A stretch of DNA of 64,000 nucleotides from Advenella sp. FME57 (GTDB taxonomy: Bacteria; Pseudomonadota; Gammaproteobacteria; Burkholderiales; Burkholderiaceae_B), in the NCBI RefSeq assembly GCF_014897675.1, contig NZ_JABUXU010000008.1:157124-221123 (forward strand). Direction: 5' to 3'. Shown here one piece after another: positions 35,217-44,236 of this stretch. The position numbers and the translations under genes were made by a program. Each line of letters opens with the position of its first letter. Within the stretch, counting starts at the first letter, position 1. The notes under the pieces are model-generated. The model saw only the letters and a program-made list of their open reading frames with translations, did no database searches and was not told the origin of the DNA.

Positions 35217-36029
35217 TCAATGTCCTTGAAAGCGAGCGGGACGCCGCTCGATGAAATGTGCGATGCCTTCCTTGAAATCTTCACTTTGCAAACTCATGAC
35301 CATCTCGGTGTTGGCTTGTGATACCGCTTCTCCCAGAGTCTGAAATGGCGCTTCCCACAGTTGCTGTTTCATGATGCGCACTGACCGTGGCGACACCTCG
35401 TTGCCAAGGCGGTGCGCAAGCTGCCGGGCTGCGTCCGGCAGAGAATCGGCGGAAACAACATGATGGACCAGGCCCATTTGCAGCGCTTCCTGGGCATCGA
35501 TTTTGCGTGAGGTCAGCAGCAAGTCCGTCGCATGAGCATGGCCGACAATGCGCGGGAGTATCCAGGCGATGCCATGTTCGGCAATCAGGCCGCGCTGGGC
35601 AAAGGCGGTTGCGAATACCGCCTTGTCCGCAGCGATCCGAAAATCGCTGTAGAGCGCCATGATCAGTCCGAGTCCGGCTGCCGCGCCATTGATGGCGCTG
35701 ATAATGGGTTTGGGGGCGGCAGGGAAATAGGAATAACGTGTCTGGTAGTCTGCGCGGCGATTCATGTCGTAGGGACGCATCCACTCTTCAGCCCGGATGT
35801 CTTCGGGAGGCAGCACTTCCAGTTCGTCCATGTCCATGCCTGCACAAAACGCACGTCCCGCGCCGGTCAGTATGATGGCGCGCACGGCGTCGTCACGCCC
35901 AGCAGTTTCGATGGCTGAACGTAATTCTGCCTCCATGACTTTGGTCAACGCGTTCATGCGTTCCGGCCGGTTCAGCGTGATTGTGGCAATTGCGTCGTCG
36001 ACGGCGTAGTTCAATGTTTCGTATGTCAT
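35217..36029 (-). CDS. Enoyl-CoA hydratase/isomerase family protein
   Basis: 270 aa crotonase. Oxyanion-hole segments are AGRAFCAGMDMDEL (about 60-75) and NGAAAGLGLIMAL (about 115-127), with the catalytic Glu in RGLIAEHGIAW (about 150). It follows the aldehyde dehydrogenase gene with 2 bp between, at the end of a five-gene leftward operon. Two crotonases in one operon suggest hydration plus a retro-aldol or isomerisation step. Substrate unknown. Confidence 0.9.
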   Translation of the reverse strand: MTYETLNYAVDDAIATITLNRPERMNALTKVMEAELRSAIETAGRDDAVRAIILTGAGRAFCAGMDMDELEVLPPEDIRAEEWMRPYDMNRRADYQTRYSYFPAAPKPIISAINGAAAGLGLIMALYSDFRIAADKAVFATAFAQRGLIAEHGIAWILPRIVGHAHATDLLLTSRKIDAQEALQMGLVHHVVSADSLPDAARQLAHRLGNEVSPRSVRIMKQQLWEAPFQTLGEAVSQANTEMVMSLQSEDFKEGIAHFIERRPARFQGH

Positions 36030-36031
36030 AG

Positions 36032-37480
36032 TCAGGATATGTATTCAGAGAGTGATTCGGTGAAGGGGGTGGGAAGCTGGATGGCGACCGGTTCAAGAAA
36101 CTCTTGTATTCCGTGACACCCGTTTTCACGTCCGATGCCGGATTTTCCGAAACCTCCGAAAGGCGCAGAGGGATTGAATGGTGCACCATTGATGTCCACC
36201 TGGCCTGCGCGAATGCGGCGGGCCACATCCAGTGTGTCGGGCGTGACAGGGCCCCAGACAGTGCCGGCCAACCCGTATTCGGTGCCATTGGCCAGAGCGA
36301 TGCCATCTTCGATATCGTCATAGCACATGATGCACAGGACCGGGCCGAACACTTCTTCCATTGCGATTGTCATTGCGGGCGTGACGTCCGATAGCACAGT
36401 CGCGGGAATGAAAAAACCATGATCAGGAACGGACTGTTCATCTCCCACGGAACGTGCGCCTGCGGCTACGGCGCTATCGATCATAGCCTGCACTTTTTCG
36501 CGTTGGTTCGCAGAAACCAGGGGGCCGAGCCGCGTTGCTGCGTCTGCCGGGTCTCCCATGCGATAGCCGCCAATGCGTTCTCGCACAATCTGTTCGACTT
36601 CTGGAAGCGCATTGCGTTGCACCAGCAGGCGCGTCATGGATGAACAGGTTTGCCCAGAGTTGAGCATGCAACTGGCCAGAGTGGCTTTGACGGCTGTCGG
36701 CAGGTCGGCGCCGGGCAGCACGAGTGCGGCCGATTTGCCGCCCAGTTCCAGGGCCATGCGCTTGATCTGGCTACCAGCGATGGCTGCGATATGACTACCT
36801 GCACGCGTGGAACCGGTAAAGGAAACCATGTCGATACCGGGATGGGAGATCAGCATCTCACCGATATCCGGGCCGGTGCCATATACCAGGTTGAACACGC
36901 CAGGCGGTAAGTCGGCCTGTTGGATCGCTTCGGCCAACAGGGCAGCGCTGGTCGGTGCGATTTCTGAGGGTTTCAGAACGACCGTGCAGCCGGCCAGCAG
37001 CGCCGGCGCAACCTTGCCGGTGATTTGGTGCAAAGGATAGTTCCAAGGTGTAATGCAGGCCACCACGCCCACCGGGACATGCTGTACCAGGGAATGACCC
37101 ATGCGCGTTTCCCAAATCATGTCAGCGGCAATATCGGCATAGCTATTCCACGCAGCAGCGGGCGCGTCCACCTGGATACGTGCAGCTAACTTGCGTGGCA
37201 TCCCCACTTCGCGGGAGATTGCTGTGGTCAGCGCTTCGGCCTTTTCCGCCAGCGCGGCAGCCACCCGACGCACTGCCGCGATGCGTTCGGCCAGGGGCGT
37301 GGCGGACCAGCCGATCCATGCTGCGCGTGCAGCTGCAACCGCGCGGTGTACATCGTCATGAGAGGCAGAACGATAACTGGCAAAAATGTCTTCAGTAAAA
37401 CTATCCGTGACGGGGAGTTCCTGCTCGCCGCTTGCGGTTGTCATGACGCCGTCTATGAATAAGTGAGTCTGTTTGTGCAT
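36032..37480 (-). CDS. Aldehyde dehydrogenase family protein
   Basis: 482 aa NAD(P)-dependent ALDH. Coenzyme and catalytic motifs: TPWNYPLHQITGKVAPALLAG, SFTGSTRAGSHIA, LELGGKSAAL with the general-base Glu, SGQTCSSMTRLLV with the catalytic Cys, and EEVFGPVLCIMCYDD. It lies between two enoyl-CoA hydratase genes, 6 bp after the first. In a pathway where a CoA-ester is hydrated and cleaved to an aldehyde, as in hydroxycinnamate degradation, this enzyme would oxidise the aldehyde. That link is inference. Confidence 0.93.
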   Translation of the reverse strand: MHKQTHLFIDGVMTTASGEQELPVTDSFTEDIFASYRSASHDDVHRAVAAARAAWIGWSATPLAERIAAVRRVAAALAEKAEALTTAISREVGMPRKLAARIQVDAPAAAWNSYADIAADMIWETRMGHSLVQHVPVGVVACITPWNYPLHQITGKVAPALLAGCTVVLKPSEIAPTSAALLAEAIQQADLPPGVFNLVYGTGPDIGEMLISHPGIDMVSFTGSTRAGSHIAAIAGSQIKRMALELGGKSAALVLPGADLPTAVKATLASCMLNSGQTCSSMTRLLVQRNALPEVEQIVRERIGGYRMGDPADAATRLGPLVSANQREKVQAMIDSAVAAGARSVGDEQSVPDHGFFIPATVLSDVTPAMTIAMEEVFGPVLCIMCYDDIEDGIALANGTEYGLAGTVWGPVTPDTLDVARRIRAGQVDINGAPFNPSAPFGGFGKSGIGRENGCHGIQEFLEPVAIQLPTPFTESLSEYIS

Positions 37481-37486
37481 GGGTAG

Positions 37487-38281
37487 TTAATCCTTGTGGA
37501 GGCGGGCCGATGTGGATGAAGCGCGTCGGGAGATAAACGCGCGCATGACCTGCTGTGGTTCCCCGGTTGCATAGCATTCAAGTTGATAGCGGATGCCTGC
37601 GCTGCACGCCTCGTTAAAGTCTGGCTGTGTGCGCTCCCTGAAGCGCTGCTTGGTTAAGCGAATAGCGGTGCGCGGCAATGCAGCCAGCTTGGCTGCCCGT
37701 TCCAGGGCACGAGGTAATACCTGATCGGCAGATACCAGGTCGTTGACGAGCCCGAGTGTATGCGCCCGTTCGCCCGTGATCAGTTCTCCGCTCAGCGAGA
37801 GTTCCTGGTTGAGCGAATGGCCAATTTGTAATGACATCAGATATGAACCGACAATACTCGCCAGTCCGGCCTTGACTTCGGGCTGTCCCATGCGTAGCGC
37901 TGGATGGGCTACCCGCAAGTCGCACATCAGGGCGATCTGAAAGCCGGCACCAACGGCGGTACCATTGAGTGCCGCAACAATTGGCTTTGTCATGTCGCGT
38001 ACAGCCTGGTACATGGCGTGCTGGCGATTGAGCCAGTCAGCAAGATTGCCAGTGTCGATCGTGGCCGCCTCATCCAGGTCCTGACCTGCGCAGAAGGCTC
38101 GCTCGCCGGTGCCTGTCAGCACGATGGCGCGGACAGCATCGTCAGCCTCGAGCGCATATAGTGTGTCCTTCAGCGCTGTGCGCAACGAGGCATCCACGGC
38201 GTTCATGCCGGCCGGGCGATTAAGGCGAACGACGGCAATCTCGTCGATATAGTCTGTCAGTACGGTACTTTGAGGGGTCAT
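37487..38281 (-). CDS. Enoyl-CoA hydratase/isomerase family protein
   Basis: 264 aa crotonase with ERAFCAGQDLDEA and NGTAVGAGFQIALMCDLRVA oxyanion regions and Glu in MGQPEVKAGL. Start 38281 is chosen: its ATGA overlaps the acyl-CoA synthetase stop and AAGGAG is 5 bases upstream; an earlier in-frame ATG lies inside that gene. Translational coupling ties it to CoA activation, so it probably acts directly on the synthetase product. Confidence 0.9.
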   Translation of the reverse strand: MTPQSTVLTDYIDEIAVVRLNRPAGMNAVDASLRTALKDTLYALEADDAVRAIVLTGTGERAFCAGQDLDEAATIDTGNLADWLNRQHAMYQAVRDMTKPIVAALNGTAVGAGFQIALMCDLRVAHPALRMGQPEVKAGLASIVGSYLMSLQIGHSLNQELSLSGELITGERAHTLGLVNDLVSADQVLPRALERAAKLAALPRTAIRLTKQRFRERTQPDFNEACSAGIRYQLECYATGEPQQVMRAFISRRASSTSARLHKD

Positions 38282-40395
38282 GCCTGCTCCTTGCAACGTT
38301 CGATGACGGCATCGACGGCCCAGCCTGCGCTGCCCGTATCGCCGACAATCAGCGGGTTCAGATCGATGGATGTAATGTCGTGCGATTGAGATGCGGCCAG
38401 GCGAGCGAGCGCCACAGCTGTATGCGCCACAGTGTCGAGGTCGATGGGTGCCTCGCCGCGTACGCCGGCCAGAATCGGCGCGATGCGAAGTGTGTGCAGC
38501 TTGGCGATAACGTCATCTTCCGAAAACGGGTGCAGCAGTACAACGAAGTCGCGCAGGGCTTCTACATATTTGCCGCCATCGCCGATCATCACGATGGTGC
38601 CAAAGACTGGATCCTGCCGAACGCCCAGCGCAAACTCACGTCGTCCCGAAACGCGCCTGGCGACAATAACGCCATCGTACGGGACCTGCAGGGCGGCAAC
38701 ACGCTGCGCGCACTGTTTCCATGCTTCGATGATTTGCTGTTCACTGTCCAGGCCAATAAATACCAATCCATGTTCGGATTTGTGCGGAATGTGGGCAGAA
38801 CAGGCTTTCATCACAACGTCCTGTCCCAGCGCACGCCAGGCGGTGACGGCTTCATCCGCATTCCGGCACAGTACATACGGCACTGTTGGAATATCCGCTT
38901 TTGTCAGTACGGCCAGGCTTTCGTCTTCGCTCAGGAACTGAGTCGTCCAGTCCGGAAGGGCGAGGATTGATGCTGCCGATACTTCCAGCTGGTCGCGTGC
39001 CGATGCCTGTCGCATCAGGATGCCATGGCGGCTCCACTGGTGCAGTGCATTGATGGCATCTGTTTCGTGCGCATACACGGGTACGCCGGCTTCGCGAAAA
39101 ACCTGGCGCACCGACGCCTGGGGCGCAGACACCACGGCTGGTTTACCTGTATTGGCTGCAAACGTGGCGGTATCGGTTGCCATGCCCTGCACGTCATAGC
39201 CAGGGCCGGCCACGGGCACGCCGATAAGAAACATATCTGCCTGCGGATCGGTAGCCAGGGTATTGAGCGTAGCGGCATACATGCCGCTTTGGGTCATCAG
39301 CGAGGCTGTCAGATCTACCGGATTTTGTGCGGTGGCAAAGCTGGGCATAATGTCAGCCAGGCTGCGCACCACCGCAGGGTCCAATTCCGTTAGCGGAAGA
39401 TTCAGGGTTTCGGCTGCATCCGCGCACAGCACCCCGACCGCGCCGCTGTGGCTCATGACAACCAGGCTGTCTGCGGGCCGGGGCGGCGTTGTCAGATAAA
39501 GTTCAACGGCGTTGACCAGTCCGTGCACATCGGCGGCACGCCAGATGCCGTGGCGTTCGAAAAAGGAATCCACGACGACATCATCGTTGACCATCGCGCC
39601 TGTGTGCGAGGCCGCGGCCTTCGCACCTTGCACGCTGCGTCCGGCCTTCAGGGCAATGACCGCTGCACCGCGCGAGATGGCCAGTCGGGCCGTTTCGGCC
39701 AGCATGGCGGGATCCGTCAGCGATTCGATATACAACAGGATGACCCGGATTGCAGGATCGACCGCGGCTGCCAACGCTAATTCGCACACCGAGGCATCAG
39801 CATCATTGCCAGAGGCAATCAGATAGCGTACGCCCACACCGCGTTCACGCAGCATGGCGTAGGGCATGACGCTGGCTGCGCCGCTCTGGCTGATAATGGC
39901 AACCGGCCCGTCTTCGGGCTCGATTTCCATGAACATAGTGCTGAAGTTCATTACTGCGCCGGTTTGGAAATTGGCCACGCCTTGCGCGTTGGGGCCCACC
40001 AGCCGCACGCCCAGTCGGCGAGCCTGTTCTACCAGTGCGGTTTGCCGCTGGACTCCCGCGCTGCCTGTTTCGCCAAAGCCCGAGCTCATCACTATGACGC
40101 ATGTAATTCCTTGCTCAGCGCATTGTTCTATGACATCCGAAACGGCATCCTGGCCGACTGCGACGATGGCGACATCCGGTATCTCCGGCAGTTCATCGAG
40201 CGATGCAAATGCCTGCATACCCTGTATTATCTTGCGTCTTGGATTAATCGGATACACCGCGCCGGAAAATCCGAAGCGTTTAAGGTAATGCAGAGGGCGA
40301 CCACCCACTTTGTTGGGGTCTTCCGTGGCGCCGATCACTGCGATGCTGCGTGGAGCCAGGGCGTTTCTCAGGCCAGGATCAGGAGAGAATATCAT
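38278..40395 (-). CDS. ADP-forming acyl-CoA synthetase (fused alpha-beta)
   Basis: 705 aa. The N-terminal CoA-binding domain starts NALAPRSIAVIGATEDPNKVG, followed by succinyl-CoA-ligase-like domains (AIISQSGAAS, and the phosphohistidine loop AASHTGAMVNDD) and a C-terminal ATP-grasp domain (KADIPTVPYVLC, KSEHGLVFIG, IDLNPLIVG). Such NDP-forming ligases activate carboxylates to CoA esters; one branch includes feruloyl-CoA synthetase FerA of Sphingobium. Start 40395 gives the usual N-terminus and lies 14 bp after the Bug stop; the longer frame to 40452 would overlap that gene. Confidence 0.88.
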   Translation of the reverse strand: MIFSPDPGLRNALAPRSIAVIGATEDPNKVGGRPLHYLKRFGFSGAVYPINPRRKIIQGMQAFASLDELPEIPDVAIVAVGQDAVSDVIEQCAEQGITCVIVMSSGFGETGSAGVQRQTALVEQARRLGVRLVGPNAQGVANFQTGAVMNFSTMFMEIEPEDGPVAIISQSGAASVMPYAMLRERGVGVRYLIASGNDADASVCELALAAAVDPAIRVILLYIESLTDPAMLAETARLAISRGAAVIALKAGRSVQGAKAAASHTGAMVNDDVVVDSFFERHGIWRAADVHGLVNAVELYLTTPPRPADSLVVMSHSGAVGVLCADAAETLNLPLTELDPAVVRSLADIMPSFATAQNPVDLTASLMTQSGMYAATLNTLATDPQADMFLIGVPVAGPGYDVQGMATDTATFAANTGKPAVVSAPQASVRQVFREAGVPVYAHETDAINALHQWSRHGILMRQASARDQLEVSAASILALPDWTTQFLSEDESLAVLTKADIPTVPYVLCRNADEAVTAWRALGQDVVMKACSAHIPHKSEHGLVFIGLDSEQQIIEAWKQCAQRVAALQVPYDGVIVARRVSGRREFALGVRQDPVFGTIVMIGDGGKYVEALRDFVVLLHPFSEDDVIAKLHTLRIAPILAGVRGEAPIDLDTVAHTAVALARLAASQSHDITSIDLNPLIVGDTGSAGWAVDAVIERCKEQA

Positions 40396-40409
40396 GGATG
40401 CTACTCGTA

Positions 40410-41402
40410 TCAATTCAGGCTCGCGCCGGAGTTCTTGACGACTGGCGCCCATTTGGCGGTGTCGCTTTTAATCAGGTCGGCAAACTCTGCAGGTGTGGTG
40501 CTTTGCGCAGCGGCGCCGTCCCTTTGCATGCGCGATTTCATGTCCTCTGTTGCCATGATGGCTGCAATTTCACGCTGCAGTCGGTTCACGATGACCTCGG
40601 GCGTGCCATGTGGAGCAAGCACGCCATACCAGATGGTGACGTCAAAGCCGTCGAGCCCGGCTTGCTGGGCAGTGGGTACATCAGGCAACAGTGTTGAGCG
40701 CTTTGGACCGGTTACCGCGAGCGCGGTCACCTTGCTGGCGGAAATATTCTGGGTCTGCTGCGCAATGGTGTCGAACATCATTGAAATGCGACCGGCCAGC
40801 AGGTCAACGAGTGCAGGTGCCGAGCCTTTGTATGGAATGTGACTGATCCGGATGCCGGCGGAGGTGCGAAACAGCTCGCCCGACAGGTGATTGGAACTGC
40901 CATTGCCCGCTGATCCATAAGTGAGTTCGTCCGGCTTTGTCTTGGCCAGCTTCACCAGATCACTAAGTGTCTTTACGGGCAGTTGGGGGTTGACGACCAG
41001 TACATTCATCGTTGTCGCCATCAGGCTGACGGGCGAGAAATCCTTGATCGGATCGTAACGCAAGTTGGCGTAAAGGCTCGGATTGATCGCCATGGTGCCG
41101 GTCGTGCCAAAAAACAGGGTATATCCGTCTGCTTTGGAACGAGCCACCAGTTCCGCAGCGATGCTGCCACCGGCACCACCACGGTTGTCGACAACCACTT
41201 GCTGGCCAAGACGATCGCCCAGCTTTCGCGCCAGGATACGTGCCATGGCATCGGTGGGGCCACCCGCAGAAAAGGGCACAACCAGGTTGACCGGGCGGGT
41301 GGGATACGAGGATTCCTGCGCATTCACAACAGATGAGGCCAGCAGGGAAGTGGCGGCAAACGCCGCAGTAAGGCAGTGTGTGAGTTTCAAGTTTGTCTCC
41401 AT
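40410..41402 (-). CDS. Bug/TctC family solute-binding receptor
   Basis: 330 aa. Signal peptide about 1-28 (CLTAAFAATSLLASSVVNAQ). Family motifs: VNLVVPFSAGGPTDAMARILA, VVVDNRGGAGGSIAAELVARSKADGYTLF, YDPIKDFSPVSLM and HIPYKGSAPALVDLLAGR. First gene of the acyl-CoA synthetase/hydratase/ALDH operon, and divergent from a LysR gene (41496), so it probably supplies the acid that the operon degrades. Confidence 0.92.
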   Translation of the reverse strand: METNLKLTHCLTAAFAATSLLASSVVNAQESSYPTRPVNLVVPFSAGGPTDAMARILARKLGDRLGQQVVVDNRGGAGGSIAAELVARSKADGYTLFFGTTGTMAINPSLYANLRYDPIKDFSPVSLMATTMNVLVVNPQLPVKTLSDLVKLAKTKPDELTYGSAGNGSSNHLSGELFRTSAGIRISHIPYKGSAPALVDLLAGRISMMFDTIAQQTQNISASKVTALAVTGPKRSTLLPDVPTAQQAGLDGFDVTIWYGVLAPHGTPEVIVNRLQREIAAIMATEDMKSRMQRDGAAAQSTTPAEFADLIKSDTAKWAPVVKNSGASLN

Positions 41403-41449
41403 ATTTGTTCTACGTTAATGAAGACAAGCTTACCCACAATTGAGATATA

Positions 41450-41468
41450 TATAAATACAAAGTTTATA
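41450..41468. promoter_or_regulatory. LysR-box-like dyad in divergent promoter
   Basis: TATAAA-TACAAAG-TTTATA is a perfect inverted repeat of 6-base arms with a 7-base spacer, containing the T-N11-A pattern of LysR boxes. It lies 28 bp before the LysR start and 48 bp before the Bug operon start. Target of the adjacent LysR protein by inference. Confidence 0.5.
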
Positions 41469-41495
41469 ATTTCAGCTTTCCATTTAAGTGAAATC

Positions 41496-42407
41496 ATGAA
41501 TCTCAAGCAACTGAACACTTTCCTGTTGGTGGCGGATATGCAGTCGTTGTCTCGTGCAGCGATCGCATCGGACATGGCGCAGTCGCTGGTCAGCCGTCAG
41601 ATTGCCATGCTGGAAAAAGAGTGGAGCAAGCGCCTGTTTGACAGAACCGGCCGGGGCATGGTGTTGTCCGATTTTGGGCGACGCATGTATCCCGAAGTCA
41701 AGCGCATCATTGATCAGGTCGAGCAGCTCGACGCCACCGCTCATCAGGCGGCTGGCATATTGACGGGGACAGTGCATATCGGCGTCCTGCCTTCGCTGGC
41801 ACGGCAATTATTGCCGCTTTTGCTGGCAGATATCCGTGCGTGCGCGCCCCAGCTTCGTCTGCATGTGACGGAGGGCTTTAGTGGCTCCCTTGATGAACAG
41901 CTTGCGTCGGGGCGCCTGGATATGATCGTGGTCAATCGCTATGGTTCGTCCGCATCGCGCGGGGAGGATGTGCTTGGCAAGCTAGATACCTTCCTAGTCG
42001 GCAAGGCCGGCCTGCCAGAACTTGCGGCCGAAAGCCTGCCTTTTCATTCCCTTGACGGCATTCCGTTGGTATTGCCAGCGGTACCCAATGGCTTGCGAGC
42101 AACGCTGGATGTATTGTCTCGTCGCCACGATACCAGGCTGAACATTGTCATGGAGGTGGAAACCGCTACGGCGATGAAAGACGTAGCTGCCGGTGGCCAT
42201 GCCTTTACGCTATTGCCTCTGACTGCAGTGGCGCAGGAAGTAGCCGCCGGAGAGCTGAGCGCCTGTCTGATCATCAGCCCGGGGATACGCAGAACGATTG
42301 CATTGAGTGTGACTCGCCAGCGTCCGTTGTCCGAAGGAGCCAGGCTTGTATCGTCCAGGGTCAGATTGCTAGCGTCAGATCTATTGACCGATTCAAGCGT
42401 GGTCTAA
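41496..42407 (+). CDS. LysR-type transcriptional regulator
   Basis: 303 aa. Helix-turn-helix: LKQLNTFLLVADMQSLSRAA, ASDMAQSLVSRQIAMLEKEW and the Leu-Phe-Asp-Arg-Thr turn; effector domain from about residue 90 (GTVHIGVLPSLARQLLPLLL). This branch resembles the Nac/Cbl-like group in its N-terminal sequence. Start 41496 gives the canonical MNLKQL N-terminus; the longer open frame to 41376 would run into the divergent gene. It probably controls the five-gene operon on its left. Confidence 0.92.
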   Translation: MNLKQLNTFLLVADMQSLSRAAIASDMAQSLVSRQIAMLEKEWSKRLFDRTGRGMVLSDFGRRMYPEVKRIIDQVEQLDATAHQAAGILTGTVHIGVLPSLARQLLPLLLADIRACAPQLRLHVTEGFSGSLDEQLASGRLDMIVVNRYGSSASRGEDVLGKLDTFLVGKAGLPELAAESLPFHSLDGIPLVLPAVPNGLRATLDVLSRRHDTRLNIVMEVETATAMKDVAAGGHAFTLLPLTAVAQEVAAGELSACLIISPGIRRTIALSVTRQRPLSEGARLVSSRVRLLASDLLTDSSVV

Positions 42408-42444
42408 ATATGAATATAAGGTACTGCTCTGGTTATAGCTGATC

Positions 42445-42753
42445 ATGATCCCCATCATTACGGCCTGTGCGCTGTCTCCCGACGACGGCAAGGGCCTGGC
42501 GGGCGACAAGTCGTGGTACGAAGAGTGCAACGTGATGCGCGAGGATCGGGTTCGTGTCCGGCTGCGCTAACGGTCCAAGCGGCTTGGCGATGCCGATTGG
42601 CAGGAAGGCTATTTCAGCGCGGGCGATCTGATGATGGTGTCGGTACTGCTCAGGCTGCAGTCCACAGGCATCGTGAGAGACTATCCAAATTTGGCCGTCT
42701 ATGTGGCGCGCGGCGAGGCGCGGCCTGCGTACCAGCGAGCGTTCGGCGACTAA
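42445..42753 (+). pseudogene. Glutathione S-transferase remnant with internal deletion and stop
   Basis: From ATG 42445 the frame reads PIITACALSPDDGKGLAGDK and ends RVRVRLR at a TAA (42568), resembling the N-terminal thioredoxin-like part of a GST of the type that begins with a SPDGG.GLA segment. In the same frame after the stop it continues GYFSAGDLMMVSVLLRLQ, then YPNLAVYVARGEARPAYQRA, which is the standard GST C-terminus, to TAA 42751. About 100 of 200 codons are missing between the two pieces. A deletion plus stop makes it nonfunctional. Confidence 0.75.
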
Positions 42754-42969
42754 TTGGCGATATTTCTTGCCGCGTCGATAAGCTCCGGCACGCACCCAAG
42801 CACTCTTTCCGGCGTTAGCGTAACGCCTCGGCTATCGCGGTACGGCAGTTAAGAAAAACGGCATGCACAAACAGCAAACCTTCGGCAGTACGGATATAAG
42901 TAATATCAATTATTGCCGAGTGCTCATTCTGCAGTTATAGTCAAATTTTCATTTGATTGGGAGCGCCAT

Positions 42970-43878
42970 ATGAATCGTCGTTCATTGCCGCTGAACGCTT
43001 TGCGCGCTTTTGAGTCAGTGGGACGTCATCGCAGCTTTAGCCTTGCGGCCAATGAGCTTGGGGTGACGCATGGTGCCGTTAGCCGTCAAATTGGCATGTT
43101 GGAGTCAATGTTGAGGCTACGCCTGTTTCGCCGCAGCCAGCCAATTGAGCTGACTGACGAAGGAGAGGATCTTTTCTCTGGCGTAGCGCCTGCGTTTGAC
43201 CGCTTGTCTACTGCTGTGGATAGTTTAATGAGTCCTGGCGGCCAGACAATATTGGTCAATGCTCCGCCGACGTTCACGATGAAATGGCTTATTCCCCGGC
43301 TATCGGTTTTTCAGCACCGGCACAGTAAAGCAGAGGTCAGATTGACTGCCAGCACGACCGGTATAGATTCGCTTAAGTTGAGTGATTTCGATGTTGTTAT
43401 ACGAAGGCTTCCTAAATCGGCATCGGATCTGCATGCGAATTCCTTCCTGTCCGGCAAACTCGTGGCTGTATGCGCTCCCGAACGGCTTGAGGTCTGTCCT
43501 GTATTGTGTGCCGAGGATATTAAAAAGCATCGTCTTATGGAGGCCAAGAGTAACGTGCACGCATGGTCGCAGTGGTTTGAGCAAGCACGCATCGAGAAAC
43601 CACCTTCGGCCGATTTTTTGCGATTTGACGAAATGTTTTTTGTGGTGCAAGCGGCATTAGAGGGCTTGGGCGTTGCGCTAGTTCCTCTATCGCTCGTAGC
43701 CGACGATCTGGCGGCGGAGAATCTGGTCCTAGCATTTGATGGGCCGGATGTCAGCGCTGCTGATTACGCTTATGTAGTGACTCCGCGCGGTCACAACCGC
43801 CCTTTGCTCAACGAGTTTTGTTCATGGCTGTCCGAAGAGGGCGGGGCGTCCAATCAATTTTCGGACACGGTTATATGA
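42970..43878 (+). CDS. LysR-type regulator, GcvA-like
   Basis: 302 aa. N-terminus MNRRSLPLNALRAFESVGRH then SFSLAANELGVTHGAVSRQI and RLRLFRRSQPIELTDEGE are diagnostic of the GcvA/AmpR branch. Effector domain includes TFTMKWLIPRLSVFQ. GGGAG lies upstream of ATG 42970. It may regulate the CoA-transferase operon that begins at 44237 on the same strand, or a distant gene; no divergent partner is intact, the GST beside it being decayed. Confidence 0.9.
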   Translation: MNRRSLPLNALRAFESVGRHRSFSLAANELGVTHGAVSRQIGMLESMLRLRLFRRSQPIELTDEGEDLFSGVAPAFDRLSTAVDSLMSPGGQTILVNAPPTFTMKWLIPRLSVFQHRHSKAEVRLTASTTGIDSLKLSDFDVVIRRLPKSASDLHANSFLSGKLVAVCAPERLEVCPVLCAEDIKKHRLMEAKSNVHAWSQWFEQARIEKPPSADFLRFDEMFFVVQAALEGLGVALVPLSLVADDLAAENLVLAFDGPDVSAADYAYVVTPRGHNRPLLNEFCSWLSEEGGASNQFSDTVI

Positions 43879-44236
43879 ATTTTCTTCAACGGCGCCTATA
43901 CGCTTGAACTACCCAACAGGTTGCAATATTAACGCCTGCCCGCCCTGACGAATTTAGCGGCGCCCACCTCGCGCATGTTCACATACTGATTGTCTTTCCA
44001 GAGCAATATAATCTCCAGCCACTTTGGTAATTGAAGGTGGAGAATCTCTTTGCCTCGGAATGCACTTCTATCTCGTCGAAAATTGTGACCTTGGTTCTGC
44101 AAGCAAGCCTGATATGTTGTGAGATTAATGCACATCTTTCGATTTTTAGTCGATTTACGATGACCACAGTTACGTGCATCATAAGAACACTTCACACGTT
44201 GTGTGCCACAAAAAAACTAACATCGTCGGAGTTTAT
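43879..44236. other. Promoter region of CoA-transferase operon
   Basis: About 360 bp with falling GC. Two overlapping minus-strand frames (43929-44195 and 43979-44182) were considered but have no ribosome site or family match. It should hold the promoter of the following operon. Nothing else seen. Confidence 0.35.

Noticed and set aside
43929..44195. Minus-strand 88-codon frame
   Set aside because: No ribosome site, overlaps another frame of similar quality, no family match and unusual composition.
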